Source: an uncultured Alphaproteobacteria bacterium
GTDB lineage: Bacteria; Pseudomonadota; Alphaproteobacteria; GCA-2731375
Direction: 5' to 3'
Length of the DNA stretch: 64,000 nt
NCBI GenBank assembly: GCA_951812805.1
Contig: CATOSZ010000016.1
Coordinates: 1 to 64,000 of the forward strand
Of the stretch, positions 28,445 through 38,269 are shown piece by piece (position 1 is the first letter of the stretch; every line of letters begins with the position of its first letter). The notes beneath the pieces are model-generated. The model was not told the origin of the DNA and made no database searches. It saw nothing but the letters and a program-made list of their open reading frames with translations. Position numbers and translations under genes: made by a program.

Positions 28445-29236
28445 ATGAGCCTGCCCGACGACACGACGCCGCCCGAAGCCGCCAACATGATCGTCGCCCG
28501 CGACGTCGACGTGCATTACGACGACAAGCAGGCGCTGTTCGGCGTTTCCCTCGACGTCGTCGGCGGCAACGTCACCGCGCTGATCGGGCCGTCGGGCTGC
28601 GGCAAGAGCACCTTCCTGCGCTGCCTCAACCGGATGAACGACGTGATCGAGGGCTGCCGCGTCAGCGGCCGCATTGAGATCGAGGGGGAGGATATCTACG
28701 ACCGATCCCTCGACGTCGTGCAGCTTCGCGCCCGCGTCGGCATGGTGTTCCAGAAGCCCAATCCCTTCCCGAAATCGATCTACGACAACATCGCCTATGG
28801 GCCGCGCATCCACGGCCTGGCGGCGAGCCGGGGCGAGCTCGACGAGATCGTGGAACGCAGCCTGGTCCGCGCCGGCCTATGGGACGAGGCGAAGGACAGG
28901 CTCCGCCAGCCGGGCACCAGCCTGTCCGGCGGCCAGCAGCAACGGCTTTGTATCGCCCGGGCGATCGCGGTCGACCCGCAGGTCGTGCTCATGGACGAGC
29001 CCTGCTCGGCCCTCGACCCCATCGCCACGGCACGGATCGAAGAGCTGATCGACGAGCTTCGCCAGAACTACACCATCCTGATCGTCACCCATTCGATGCA
29101 GCAGGCCGCCCGGGTCTCGCAGCGCACCGCCTTCTTCCATCTCGGCTATTTGGTCGAGGTCGGCACGACGGAACAGATCTTCACCAACCCACACGACAGC
29201 CGCACCCAGGACTACATCACCGGCCGCTTCGGCTAG
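28445..29236 (+). CDS. pstB: Phosphate ABC transporter ATP-binding protein
   Basis: The protein has 263 residues, the normal size. Walker A is GPSGCGKST, the Q-loop is in [17 protein letters not shown], the ABC signature is LSGGQQQR, Walker B is [13 protein letters not shown] and the switch His is in VTHSM. [20 protein letters not shown] is specific to PstB. It powers phosphate uptake and, in the family, takes part in signalling to PhoR through PhoU. It starts four bases after pstA. Confidence 0.98.
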   Translation: MSLPDDTTPPEAANMIVARDVDVHYDDKQALFGVSLDVVGGNVTALIGPSGCGKSTFLRCLNRMNDVIEGCRVSGRIEIEGEDIYDRSLDVVQLRARVGMVFQKPNPFPKSIYDNIAYGPRIHGLAASRGELDEIVERSLVRAGLWDEAKDRLRQPGTSLSGGQQQRLCIARAIAVDPQVVLMDEPCSALDPIATARIEELIDELRQNYTILIVTHSMQQAARVSQRTAFFHLGYLVEVGTTEQIFTNPHDSRTQDYITGRFG

Positions 29237-29255
29237 AGTGTAGCGCAACAGGGAA

Positions 29256-30020
29256 ATGGACGAGGCCATGGACAGGACCACCCCGGGCAATGCCCATCAC
29301 ATCGTCGCCAAGTACGACGAGGAACTGCGCGAGTTGTCGACCCTGGTGCTGCGCATGGGCGGGATGGCGGAAAGCCAGCTGGCAAGCGCGATCCAGGCGG
29401 TTGTCACGCGCGACGGCGCCCTCGCCGACACGGTCATCGCCGGCGACAAACGGATCGACGAGCTGGAGATCGAGATCGATACGGTCTGCACCCGCCTGCT
29501 GGCCTTGCGCCAGCCGATGGCCGTCGACCTCCGCGCCATCATCGCCGCCTTCAAGCTCGGCGGCGACATCGAGCGGATCGGCGACTATGCCAAGAACCTG
29601 GCGCGGCGCTCGAAGGTGCTGACCGAGGCGAAGCCGCAGAGCGCCGTCGCCGGCATGCCGCGCATGGGCACCCTGGTGCAGCGGATGATCAAGGACGTGC
29701 TCGACGCCTATATAGAGCGCGACCTCGAAAAGGCGGTCGACGTCTGGCGCCGCGACGGCGAGGTCGACCTGCTGCACAACAGCCTGATGCGCGAATTCCT
29801 GACCTACATGATGGAAGACGTCCGCACCATCACGCCGTGCACCCAGCTGTTGTTCATGGCCAAGAACATCGAACGGATCGGCGATCACGCCACCAACATG
29901 GCGGAGAACGTGTATTTCCTGATCACCGGTGAGCGGCTGGTCGAGGTCCGGCCGAAGACGGACGATACGGCCGCGGCGATCGCCGCCGACGCCGACATGG
30001 ATCCGGACGCCCAACCGTGA
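29256..30020 (+). CDS. phoU: Phosphate signalling protein PhoU
   Basis: The protein has 254 residues with the two repeated three-helix PhoU units. Metal-binding motifs of the type ExxxD are in ADTVIAGDKRIDELEIEID, KLGGDIERIGDYAKNLA and MAKNIERIGDHATNMAE. It is a negative regulator that couples the Pst transporter to PhoR. An alternative start is the ATG four codons in (29268). It ends overlapping the phoB GTG. Confidence 0.96.
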   Translation: MDEAMDRTTPGNAHHIVAKYDEELRELSTLVLRMGGMAESQLASAIQAVVTRDGALADTVIAGDKRIDELEIEIDTVCTRLLALRQPMAVDLRAIIAAFKLGGDIERIGDYAKNLARRSKVLTEAKPQSAVAGMPRMGTLVQRMIKDVLDAYIERDLEKAVDVWRRDGEVDLLHNSLMREFLTYMMEDVRTITPCTQLLFMAKNIERIGDHATNMAENVYFLITGERLVEVRPKTDDTAAAIAADADMDPDAQP

Positions 30021-30715
30021 TCCAGCCGAGCATTCTGCTGATCGAGGACGAGCCGGCCTTGGCGGAAATGCTGGCCTACAACCTGGAGGGGGCCGGCTTC
30101 GAGGTGGCGCGTGCCGAGGACGGCGAAGCGGGCTTGGCCCTGCTGGCGGCGCGACGCTTCGATCTGCTGCTGGTCGACTGGATGCTGCCCGGCGTCTCGG
30201 GTTTGGAGATCTGCCGCCAGGTCCGCCGGGGTCGCGACACAGCCGGCCTGCCGGTCATCATGCTGACCGCGCGCGGCGAGGAGGACGACAAGCTGCGCGG
30301 CCTGGAACTCGGCGCCGACGACTACATCACCAAGCCGTTCTCGCCGGCCGAGGTGGTCGCCCGCATCCGCACCGTGCTGCGACGGACCCGGCCGGCCAGC
30401 GCCGCCGACACGCTCGCCTTCGCCGACATTCACATGGACCTCGCCGGACATCGGGTCGTGCGCGGCACCCGCGACGTGCATCTCGGCCCGACGGAGTTCC
30501 GCCTGCTGCGTCATTTCCTCGAAAACCCGGGCCGGGTCTATACGCGCGATCAATTGCTGGATCAGGTGTGGGGCCACGACGTCTATCTCGAGACCCGAAC
30601 CGTCGACGTGCACATCCGCCGCCTGCGCAAGGCCCTCAACGCCGCGGGCGAGGCCGATCTGCTGCGCACGGTCCGCGGCACCGGCTACGCCCTCGACCAT
30701 TCCGCCACGATGTAG
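30017..30715 (+). CDS. phoB: Phosphate regulon response regulator
   Basis: The protein has 232 residues of the OmpR/PhoB class. The receiver domain has acidic EDEP, the phosphorylated Asp in LLLVDWMLPGVSG (about residue 54) and Lys in YITKPFSP. The C-terminal winged helix ends RTVDVHIRRLRKAL...TVRGTGYAL. The GTG start overlaps the phoU stop by four bases, so it is the last gene of the pst operon and would be autoactivated through the Pho box before pstS. Confidence 0.97.
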   Translation: MIQPSILLIEDEPALAEMLAYNLEGAGFEVARAEDGEAGLALLAARRFDLLLVDWMLPGVSGLEICRQVRRGRDTAGLPVIMLTARGEEDDKLRGLELGADDYITKPFSPAEVVARIRTVLRRTRPASAADTLAFADIHMDLAGHRVVRGTRDVHLGPTEFRLLRHFLENPGRVYTRDQLLDQVWGHDVYLETRTVDVHIRRLRKALNAAGEADLLRTVRGTGYALDHSATM

Positions 30716-30732
30716 CGGAACCCCGGCGCCGC

Positions 30733-31749
30733 CTACCACTCCTTGCGAAGCGGACGGGCGAGGTCGAGCCAGGCCCGGAGATCGTCGGCCAATGCGACGC
30801 GCGCCGTGTGCACGCCGGCTTTATCGCACGCCTCGCCCGCGACGCCGTCCAGGCCCTCGCCATAGCGGCGCAGGGTCGCGCGTTGCTGGTCCCCGGTCAT
30901 GTAGTTCTCGAACAGGCCGGCGACCTTGTCGCGCGCCAAGGACGACTTCAGGCCGCACAGCATTTCCCGTCCGTGCAGGCGTCCCATGCGCCGGGCGATG
31001 TCGCCGCTGCGGATCACAAACGCCGCGCGAGAGAGACGCGGGGCGGCAGCCGGCGTGCGGTCCCGCTCGCGCAGATAGGCCGCGACCATGTTGAGCAGGC
31101 GATGGTCGGAACCGACGAGAGAGGTCGCGGGTGCAAGGTCGGCGTAATGCTGGTTCACGGCGGTGATGACACGGCCGAGCAGGATCCGCTCCGCCGCCGA
31201 CAGCCGCTCGGCAAGGGCCGTGAACAGGATCAGCGGGGCCGCCGGCAGCAGCAACCGTTCAAGGCCCTCATCCCGCTTTAGCCGGCCGTAGAGCGTTTGC
31301 CTGGAACTTTCGGCGAGCGAGACGCGATAGGTCCGCCCACTCACCGCTTCGTCGCTTTCGGCCAGGCTCCAGGGATAGACGGGCATGCTCAGCGCGTCGG
31401 TTTGCAACATCCAGTCCGCGGGAGCGAAACGTGCCGCCCCCTCTGCCAACGCCCGGGCGGCGGGCGCGGTGCGCCGGATCAGGGCGTCCCGGGCCTCACC
31501 ATGGACGACGAGGATACGGGCATAGAGAAAGGCGGCGAGCGCGATCCGGGCCCGGCTTTCCGGCAACCCGAAGACCGGCTCGCCCGCGATCCAGCGGACC
31601 TGTGCCACGCCGCGGGGCAGGCGCCAGTCATACGCCATGGTGATCTCGACGCCGATGCCGGAGACCGCCGCGCTCTCGCCCCGGGCCGCGGCGGGGGCGG
31701 CCAGCAGGGCAAGCAGAAGCAGCAGCAGCAGGACCGGGGCACGGATCAT
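30733..31749 (-). CDS. Secreted protein of unknown function
   Basis: The protein has 338 residues. A clear signal peptide (MIRAPVLLLLLLLALLAAPAAARG) gives probable cleavage near residue 23, so it is exported. The mature part has no motif that I recognise; it is rich in Ala, Arg and Leu, predicted mainly helical, with cysteines in MLCGLKSS and GEACDKAG. Its ATG overlaps the stop of the upstream amidohydrolase gene (ATGA), so the two are translated together. It converges with phoB, 17 bp away. Confidence 0.8.
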   Translation of the reverse strand: MIRAPVLLLLLLLALLAAPAAARGESAAVSGIGVEITMAYDWRLPRGVAQVRWIAGEPVFGLPESRARIALAAFLYARILVVHGEARDALIRRTAPAARALAEGAARFAPADWMLQTDALSMPVYPWSLAESDEAVSGRTYRVSLAESSRQTLYGRLKRDEGLERLLLPAAPLILFTALAERLSAAERILLGRVITAVNQHYADLAPATSLVGSDHRLLNMVAAYLRERDRTPAAAPRLSRAAFVIRSGDIARRMGRLHGREMLCGLKSSLARDKVAGLFENYMTGDQQRATLRRYGEGLDGVAGEACDKAGVHTARVALADDLRAWLDLARPLRKEW

Positions 31750-32723
31750 CCCATCGAGAACAACCTGGCCGCGGTGCCGCCGAGCATGGCCTCGACCTCG
31801 GCCTGGTCGTAGCCCGAGGTTTCGATCACCCGGCGCGGATCGCGATCACCGATCGGGAAGGGATAGTCGGAACCGAGCATGATCCGCTCCACGCCGACGA
31901 GATCGGTCAGGAAGCGCAGCACGTCGGTGCGGAAGATGATGGAATCGAAGTAGAGCCGGCGCAGTTCTTCGACCGGGTCGGCCATGTCGTCGTGGATCTC
32001 GGCGTTCCGGGCCAGGCGGCCGAGCATATAGGGCAACGCCCCACCGCCGGTGGAGGCGACCAACGCGAGGCCGTCGAACCGGCTCAGGTGGCCGGTCAAC
32101 AACAGACGGGAGATGGCGATGGTGACGTCGGTGACCCGGCCGACGGCGTTCATCATACCCATGTCGGCGAGCCGCCCGTCGGTGGAACCGAACATGGGAT
32201 GGACGATGATCGGGCAACCGAGCTCCGCCGCCCGGGCCCAGAAGGGATCGAGATCGAGATCGTCCAGGTTGCCGTGATCGCCCTTCGGCTGGGTGCCGAT
32301 CATGGCCCCCGGCATGCCGGCGCGCACCGCCTCGCCCAGCACCTCGGCGGCGAGACGGCCGTCCTGCATCGGCACGGTGGCAAGCGGCGTCAGCATCGGA
32401 TCGCCGGCGCAGGCGCGCAGCGCCTCGGTGTTGAGAAAACGGCTCCAATCGGCCCCCTCCTCCGCCTCCAGCTCATAACCGAAGGAATCGAGCCAGCCGC
32501 CCGGCAGTTGATGCTCGATGCCCGCCTCGGCCATCCAGGCTGCCCGGGGTGCCGGATCCCGCAGGCCGTTCATGATCGGCCGGGTCGGCGAACGCCCGGC
32601 AAAGGCGAGGCGGAACTGGCCGTCGGCCTGGATCAGGCTGACGCCCGGAAACTCGCCCGCGCGGCCGGCGAGCGTGTCGAGCGTCGATTGCGGCAGGACA
32701 TGGGCATGGGTGTCGATGATCAT
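31746..32723 (-). CDS. Amidohydrolase-family (ACMSD-like) protein
   Basis: The protein has 325 residues, a TIM-barrel amidohydrolase of the decarboxylase/hydrolase type related to aminocarboxymuconate-semialdehyde decarboxylase. The metal motif IDTHAHVLP is at residues 3-11, the third His is in IIVHPMFGS and the catalytic Asp in LGSDYPFP. GAAGGAG lies about nine bases before the ATG. Such enzymes act in aromatic or heterocycle breakdown; the substrate here is unknown. It overlaps the next gene and lies close to an acyl-CoA-dehydrogenase-like gene on the same strand. Confidence 0.88.
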   Translation of the reverse strand: MIIDTHAHVLPQSTLDTLAGRAGEFPGVSLIQADGQFRLAFAGRSPTRPIMNGLRDPAPRAAWMAEAGIEHQLPGGWLDSFGYELEAEEGADWSRFLNTEALRACAGDPMLTPLATVPMQDGRLAAEVLGEAVRAGMPGAMIGTQPKGDHGNLDDLDLDPFWARAAELGCPIIVHPMFGSTDGRLADMGMMNAVGRVTDVTIAISRLLLTGHLSRFDGLALVASTGGGALPYMLGRLARNAEIHDDMADPVEELRRLYFDSIIFRTDVLRFLTDLVGVERIMLGSDYPFPIGDRDPRRVIETSGYDQAEVEAMLGGTAARLFSMG

Positions 32724-32793
32724 GGGCGCGGTCTCCTTCGGGCGTCGGCGCCGAACATACCGGCCCCACTCGCGCATTCAAGCGAGGGCCCGG

Positions 32794-33321
32794 CTAACCC
32801 TCGCTCCACAGCGCCGGGTCGTTCCAGGCTTCGGGCACGTCGAGCACGCCGCGCCGCGTCGGAGCGGCGACATCGAACGTCACCGACCGCCACGCGTCGT
32901 GCCATTCCTCGGGCAACGGGAACGGCGGCGCGATCCATTGTTCCGGCTCGAACCCGAACCGCCCGTAGTAGGCCGGGTCTCCGAGCACGAAGACCTGGCC
33001 GACGCCGGCGGATCGCTGCCGGTCGAGCCCCGCACGCACGAGCGCACTTCCGATGCCCCGCTTTTGACACGTGCTCGCAACGGCGAGCGGCGCCAAAAGC
33101 GCGACGGCGTCACCGCCACCGGTCACGCGGCAGCGGGTGAACGCGACATGCCCGACCAGCCTCGCCCCGACAGCCGCGACGAGCGAGAGCACGCCGGGTG
33201 TGTCGCACAACAGACTTCTGACGAGCGGGCGAAGTTCCTCGTCCGGAAAGGCGTCGGGATAGAGCCGGTCGATGTCGGCGAGGTCGTCCGGCGCCCCGTC
33301 GCGGATCACGAAGTCCTCCAT
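32794..33321 (-). CDS. GNAT-family N-acetyltransferase
   Basis: The protein has 175 residues. The acetyl-CoA-binding motif is LAVASTCQKRGIGSALVRAGLD (Q/R-x-x-G-x-G/A), followed by VFVLGDPAYYGRFGFEPE, typical of the YhbS-like GNAT group. ATG 33321 is supported by GGGAGAG about five bases upstream; an upstream in-frame ATG overlaps the neighbouring gene and lacks similarity. It probably acetylates a small molecule or protein amine; the substrate is unknown. Confidence 0.9.
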   Translation of the reverse strand: MEDFVIRDGAPDDLADIDRLYPDAFPDEELRPLVRSLLCDTPGVLSLVAAVGARLVGHVAFTRCRVTGGGDAVALLAPLAVASTCQKRGIGSALVRAGLDRQRSAGVGQVFVLGDPAYYGRFGFEPEQWIAPPFPLPEEWHDAWRSVTFDVAAPTRRGVLDVPEAWNDPALWSEG

Positions 33322-33343
33322 GGCTCTCCCTTTCCCGAGCGCG

Positions 33344-34495
33344 TCAGAAGCGAGACCCCGCCAAGTCTTGCCCCAGGACGAACTTACCGGCGGCCACATA
33401 GGCGGCGGGGCTCATCGCCACATGCTTGGCCGCGGCCCGCGCGTCGCGCTCGTAACGCTCCAACGGACAATGGCGGTAGATCGAGACGGCGCCCGCGAGT
33501 TCGGTCAGCGTGTCGATTGCCCGCAGCGCACTTTCGCCGGCGAAGGTACAGGAAAGGCGGAAACGCACCCGAGTCGGCACCAGGTCCACGTCCGCTTCGA
33601 CCGCATCGAGCAGATCCGTCATGGCCTGCCGGAGGAGGAGGCGTGCTGCGCGCAGGCGGGCCTCGATGCGGCCGACCGCGGCCTGCACGACCTCGCGTTC
33701 CGCCAGCGGCAGGCTTTCGCCCACCCGCTTGCGCCGGCCCGCAAGGGCGGTGAATTCATCCAGCGCGCCGCGGGCGAGGCCGAGGGGAACCGTCGCGACG
33801 GTCCAGGGGAAGATCGAGCCCGTGGGCAACCGATAGAGCGTGCCCGGCAGCGTCGGCGCGGGCTGCTGGAGATGGACGAACGGGTCCGCTACGAAAACAT
33901 CCTCGAGCTCGAAGTCGACACTGCCCGTCCCGCACAGGCCCGAGACCTGCCAGTTATCGTGCAAGATCACATCGCCGCGGGGCGCATAGACGAAGACCAG
34001 GCGCCCGGTGCTCTGTCCGTCCTCTTCGATGTCGCATTGCGGCGAGAACCAGGTGGCGTGCGGCGCCCCGCTGCCGAAGGGCCAGCGCCCACTGACACGA
34101 AAGCCGCCCGCCACCCGCCGGGCCCGCCCGACGCCGGCGGTCCCGGAGACGACAAAGGCATGGGGATCCTCGAAGATCGCGCGGGCACTGTCGCAGGGCA
34201 GGTAGGCGGCGACCCGCCCCATGCCGCCGCCGTTGCCGACGAGCCAGCCGACCGTCCCGTCCAGCGCGGATGCCGCCTCGACGACATCCATGAACTCGTG
34301 CGCCGACAACGCCGGCCCACCATGTTCCGCGGGCAGCCAAAGCCGGAACACCCCGGCCTCGGCCAACGCCGTGAAGAGATCGTCGGAGACCCGCCCCGCG
34401 CCGTCGAAATCGTCCCGCTCCCGCGCCACGACATCCGCCATCGCATCCAGCCGCGCAATGAAACCCGCCGCCGACCTTTCACCGATGCCTTCCAT
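33344..34495 (-). CDS. Acyl-CoA-dehydrogenase-like flavoprotein (possible flavin-dependent monooxygenase)
   Basis: The protein has 383 residues with the acyl-CoA dehydrogenase fold: N-terminal helical domain (LFTALAEAGVFRLWLPAEHGG), a beta domain (GFRVSGRWPFGSGAPHATW, VSGLCGTGSVDFELEDVFV) and a C-terminal four-helix domain. The wording of the beta domain, with GxWxFGSG, is closer to the HsaA/DszC-type monooxygenase branch than to classical dehydrogenases, and no clear catalytic Glu is seen. GGGAGG lies before ATG 34495. It is divergent from the iron alcohol dehydrogenase, so they may form one catabolic pathway; this is inference. Confidence 0.85.
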   Translation of the reverse strand: MEGIGERSAAGFIARLDAMADVVARERDDFDGAGRVSDDLFTALAEAGVFRLWLPAEHGGPALSAHEFMDVVEAASALDGTVGWLVGNGGGMGRVAAYLPCDSARAIFEDPHAFVVSGTAGVGRARRVAGGFRVSGRWPFGSGAPHATWFSPQCDIEEDGQSTGRLVFVYAPRGDVILHDNWQVSGLCGTGSVDFELEDVFVADPFVHLQQPAPTLPGTLYRLPTGSIFPWTVATVPLGLARGALDEFTALAGRRKRVGESLPLAEREVVQAAVGRIEARLRAARLLLRQAMTDLLDAVEADVDLVPTRVRFRLSCTFAGESALRAIDTLTELAGAVSIYRHCPLERYERDARAAAKHVAMSPAAYVAAGKFVLGQDLAGSRF

Positions 34496-34622
34496 GGAAA
34501 CCACCTCCCGGCTCAAGACTCTAAACGATATACCTCCCGGTGATGAGCATCATGCACACCGTATGTTCGATCCCCGGCGCCCTGGTGTAAGGTGCCGCGC
34601 GGAATTTCGGGGAGGAAGGCGT

Positions 34623-35792
34623 ATGACGGACGGGCAGATCGTATTCACCGACATGGACCGGGTGATTTTCGGGCGTCCCGCGGGCGAGGCGATCGCGGCG
34701 GAGGCGGCGCGGCTGGGGGCGGAGCGCGTGTTCCTGCTGACCGGCGGGACCCTCAACCGGGAGACGGACGAGGTCGAGAAGATCCGCCGGGCGCTCGGCC
34801 CCCGTTGCGTCGGCCTGGTCGACCGGATGCCGGCGCACAGCCCGCGCTCGGCAGTGATCGCCTGCGCCGCCGAGGCGCGCGCGGCCCGGGCCGACCTGCT
34901 GGTGACCTTCGGCGGCGGCTCCGTCACCGACGGCGGCAAGGTCGTGACCATCTGCCTGGAACACGACATCACCGACGAGGACGGGTTGGAGCCGTTCCGC
35001 AGCGTCATCACCGACGGCGAGAAGCACATCCCGCCCTTCACGCCACCGACGGTGCGGCAGATTTGCGTGCCGACGACGCTTTCGGGGGGTGAGCACAACG
35101 CCCGCGCCGGCTGCACCGACGGGCGGCGGCGGGTGAAACAATCCTACGAGAACCGCGGCATCGTGCCGCTTTCGGTCATTCTCGATCCCGCCCCCTGCGT
35201 ACATACGCCGGAATGGCTGTGGCTTTCGACCGGCATTCGCGCCTTCGATCACGCGGTGGAGACGGTCTGCTCGCTCGACGCCAATCCCTATACCGACGGC
35301 ACGGCGCTGCATGCCATCCGCCTGCTCGGCCGGGGCCTCGCCGCATCGAGAGCGGACCCGGCGGACCTCGACGCCCGCCTCGATTGCCTGGTCGGCGCCT
35401 GGCTCTCCATGGTCGGCGTCGTCTCCGGCGTGCGCATGGGCGGCAACCACGCCATCGGCCATATCCTCGGCGGCACCGCGGGCGTACCGCACGGCTATAC
35501 CTCCTGCGTGATGCTGCCCCATGTCCTGGAATGGAACGCCAGCGTCAACGGCGCCCGACAGGCGATGATTTCCGAAGCCCTCGGCCGAGCGAACACGCCG
35601 GCGAGCGAAGCCGTCGCCGACTTCATCGCCGGCCTCGGCCTGCCGCGCAGCCTGGCCGCCGTCGACGTCGATCCCTCACAGTTCGAGCTGATCGCGAAGA
35701 ATACGATGAACGACTCCTGGACCTACTCCAACCCCAGGCGCATCGCCGGGCCGGAGGACGTGATGGAGATCCTCGCGGCGGCAGCGGGTTGA
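34623..35792 (+). CDS. Iron-containing alcohol dehydrogenase family (maleylacetate-reductase-like)
   Basis: The protein has 389 residues of the type III alcohol dehydrogenase superfamily. The NAD-binding GGGSVTDGGK is near residue 98. Metal ligands fit the family pattern: Asp and His in GIRAFDHAVET, His in GGNHAIGHILGG, and His in GVPHGYTSCVMLPHVLEWN. The overall pattern resembles maleylacetate reductases, but sequence alone does not prove the substrate. GGGAGGAAGGCGT precedes the ATG. Convergent with the muramidase gene, 18 bp away. Confidence 0.9.
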   Translation: MTDGQIVFTDMDRVIFGRPAGEAIAAEAARLGAERVFLLTGGTLNRETDEVEKIRRALGPRCVGLVDRMPAHSPRSAVIACAAEARAARADLLVTFGGGSVTDGGKVVTICLEHDITDEDGLEPFRSVITDGEKHIPPFTPPTVRQICVPTTLSGGEHNARAGCTDGRRRVKQSYENRGIVPLSVILDPAPCVHTPEWLWLSTGIRAFDHAVETVCSLDANPYTDGTALHAIRLLGRGLAASRADPADLDARLDCLVGAWLSMVGVVSGVRMGGNHAIGHILGGTAGVPHGYTSCVMLPHVLEWNASVNGARQAMISEALGRANTPASEAVADFIAGLGLPRSLAAVDVDPSQFELIAKNTMNDSWTYSNPRRIAGPEDVMEILAAAAG

Positions 35793-36498
35793 GCGCCGTC
35801 GCCTGAGATTTCAGTCATTGATCTCGGCCGACATCGCAACCGGATCCTGCGTGGGACCCAGACCGAGCGCCGCTATCGTCTTCGCACCCGCAACGCCGTC
35901 TGCGACCAAACCCTGATCGTGTTGGAACTGACGAATGGCCTCCCGTGTCGCCGGGCCGGTTATACCGTCGACGGTCAAACTCGCACCGAATCGATTCAAG
36001 GCCGCCTGAATATCCGCGGTGCCGGGAGCGATGACGCCGCCACTGAACTCCGCGTAGGCCGCCGCCATTTTCTCGTCATAACGGTTCTTCTTGTAGGCCG
36101 GCCCGTTGTAGCGACGGGCGAAGTCCGCCCAGCGGAGATCTCGCAATTCATCATCCAACTTGTTATGGAAAATGAAATTCACAAAAGCATCCAGATGATT
36201 GCCCTCGGATACCAATTGGGCCGCAACATAAGCCTCGACGTCGGCGAAGCCGGCGGCTTTGTGGTTTACGCCGAGAATTTGGAACATCCCCCAGCTCGCG
36301 GACTTCAGAGCAGCCTCCCGATCGAGGGAAATCGCGCTCTCCAGACGCTCGTACTCCCCGGCACCCCCTTTGTAGTTTCTGACCCAATTGGGCGTTGAGA
36401 TGCCGCGGGGATCGCCGTCATGCGCACCATTGGTCAGTTTATGGAACCATCGGGATTCGAACAGGATCTTCGGGCGGCCATCAGGAAGGAACCCGTCC

Positions 36499-38269
36499 GT
36501 AACCGGGGCAAAAGGCCGGGCCTGGGGACGGGGGGATCTGGCCTGGGTATAGGGGTGAGTCTCAACGGCCACATCTTGTGAGGCTTCCGCGTCAAGTGAC
36601 CAGATATCGATGTTCGCGGCGGGAGGTCTGTGATTCGATCCCGTCATGGCCGAATCGCTTCCGGATCTCGACGATCTTGATGTCGCCGCCCTGAAGGCGC
36701 TGGTTCTGACGCTGCTTGAGGAGCAGGCGGCCCTGCGTGCCGAGAACGCGACATTGCGCGAAGAGATCCGCCGTCTCAAAGGCCTTTCCGGGCCACCGGA
36801 TATCAAGCCGAGCGGCATGGACAAGCAGGCCGTATCCCGGGGCCGGACGGGGCGGAAGGCGGGACGGCGGGCCAAGAAGGGCCGGGTTCCCATCGACGAG
36901 AGGCGGATCGTCCGGGCCGCCGTGCCGGCGGGCTCGCGCTTCAAGGGCTATGAAGACTATCTGGTTCAGGACCTGCTCTGCCGGCCGAACACTGTCCTGT
37001 TACGCCGCGAGCGCTGGCTGACGCCCGAGGGGGCCACGATCGTGGCGCCGCTGCCGGCGGGGACGCGCGGCCACTTCGGCCCGGCGCTCAGGCGTTTCGT
37101 GCTGGCGCTCTATCATGGCGGCCAGACCAGCGCGGAGCGCTTGGCGCGGCTCTTGGACGACCTCGGCATCAAGATCTCCAAGCGCCAGGTGGTGCGGTTG
37201 TTGAACGAGGGCCATGACGGCTTCGTCGCCGAGGGCGAGGCGGTGCTGCGCGCCGGCCTGGAGACGGCGCCCTGGATCAGCGTCGACGATACCGGCGCCC
37301 GCCACGCCAACCGCAACGGGGTGACGAGCGGGATCGGCAACGACGCCTTCGCTTGGTTCGCCACGACGTTTTCCAAGAGCCGCTTGAACTTCCTGGAACG
37401 GCTGCGGGCCGGCCACGCGGACTATGTGCTCAATGCCGCCGCCTTCGCCTACATGGCCGAGCGCGACCTGGCCGCATCGGTGATCGCCCGTCTGGCCGAG
37501 GGCTGCCCGCGGCGCTTCACCAACGAAGATGCCTGGCTGGCCCACCTGGGGCGGCTCGCCATCACCGGGCACGGGGACGGGCGCGGGGCCGCGCGGACCG
37601 CCACCGAGGGGGCGCTGTGGGGCGCCATCGCCGCGCACGGCCTGCTCAGGGGCACGGCCGCGGGCGCCTGCGTCGTCCTGAGTGACGATGCTGGCCAGTT
37701 CAACGTCGGCCGCCACGCGCTCTGCTGGGTCCATGCGGAGCGCTTGATCCACAAGCTGATGACCTTCTCCCGGAGCCAGCGGCGCGAGAAGGAACACATC
37801 CAGGCACGGCTCTGGCAACTCTACGCCGATCTCAAAGCCTATCGCGAAAGGCCGGCGCCAGGACGGCGGGCCCACCTGGCATGCCGCTTCGATGCGCTCT
37901 TCGCGACCAAGACCGGATTCCTCCGCCTCGACCGGCTCCTGGCTCGCCTGCATGCCAACCGCGACGAACTGCTCGTCGTCCTCGACCGCCCGGAGGTCCC
38001 GCTCAACACCAACGGCGCGGAACGCGACATCCGCGCCATGGTCACAAGGCGAAAATTCTCCGGCGGCACACGCTCCGAGGACGGCAAGCAGGCCCGAGAC
38101 ACATTCCTCGGCCTCTACAAGACCTGCCAGAAACTTGGCCTCTCCTTCTGGGATTATCTCGGCGACCGCCTCAAGGTCCCCGGCGCCCCACCCGTGCCCC
38201 CACTGCCGATCCTCGTCAGACAACGCTGCATCGAAATGGCTTGACCGCCCGGGGTTTTGCCCCTGTTAC
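36499..38269 (+). mobile_element. IS66-family (ISBst12-like) element, copy 2
   Basis: The element is 1771 bp with the same ends as copy 1 (GTAACCGGGGCAAAA ... TTTTGCCCCTGTTAC). It is flanked by perfect 8-bp repeats ACCCGTCC at 36491-36498 and 38270-38277. It lies in the muramidase gene in the opposite direction. Its transposase sequence is identical to those of copies 1 and 3. Confidence 0.96.
36646..38244 (+). CDS. IS66-family transposase (copy 2)
   Basis: This 532-residue protein is identical in translation to that at 6223-7821: N-terminal coiled coil, basic linker, DDE core with Asp in WISVDDTG, Asp in VLSDDAGQ and Glu in NGAERDIR. The frame is intact. It could supply transposase to all three copies. 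Confidence 0.95.
   Translation: MAESLPDLDDLDVAALKALVLTLLEEQAALRAENATLREEIRRLKGLSGPPDIKPSGMDKQAVSRGRTGRKAGRRAKKGRVPIDERRIVRAAVPAGSRFKGYEDYLVQDLLCRPNTVLLRRERWLTPEGATIVAPLPAGTRGHFGPALRRFVLALYHGGQTSAERLARLLDDLGIKISKRQVVRLLNEGHDGFVAEGEAVLRAGLETAPWISVDDTGARHANRNGVTSGIGNDAFAWFATTFSKSRLNFLERLRAGHADYVLNAAAFAYMAERDLAASVIARLAEGCPRRFTNEDAWLAHLGRLAITGHGDGRGAARTATEGALWGAIAAHGLLRGTAAGACVVLSDDAGQFNVGRHALCWVHAERLIHKLMTFSRSQRREKEHIQARLWQLYADLKAYRERPAPGRRAHLACRFDALFATKTGFLRLDRLLARLHANRDELLVVLDRPEVPLNTNGAERDIRAMVTRRKFSGGTRSEDGKQARDTFLGLYKTCQKLGLSFWDYLGDRLKVPGAPPVPPLPILVRQRCIEMA

Noticed and set aside
35811-36944. A single 377-residue protein containing the muramidase tail
   Set aside because: Its first half is antisense IS66 sequence. 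The true 5' part of the muramidase lies beyond the IS at 38278-38399, joined in frame once one ACCCGTCC repeat is removed.
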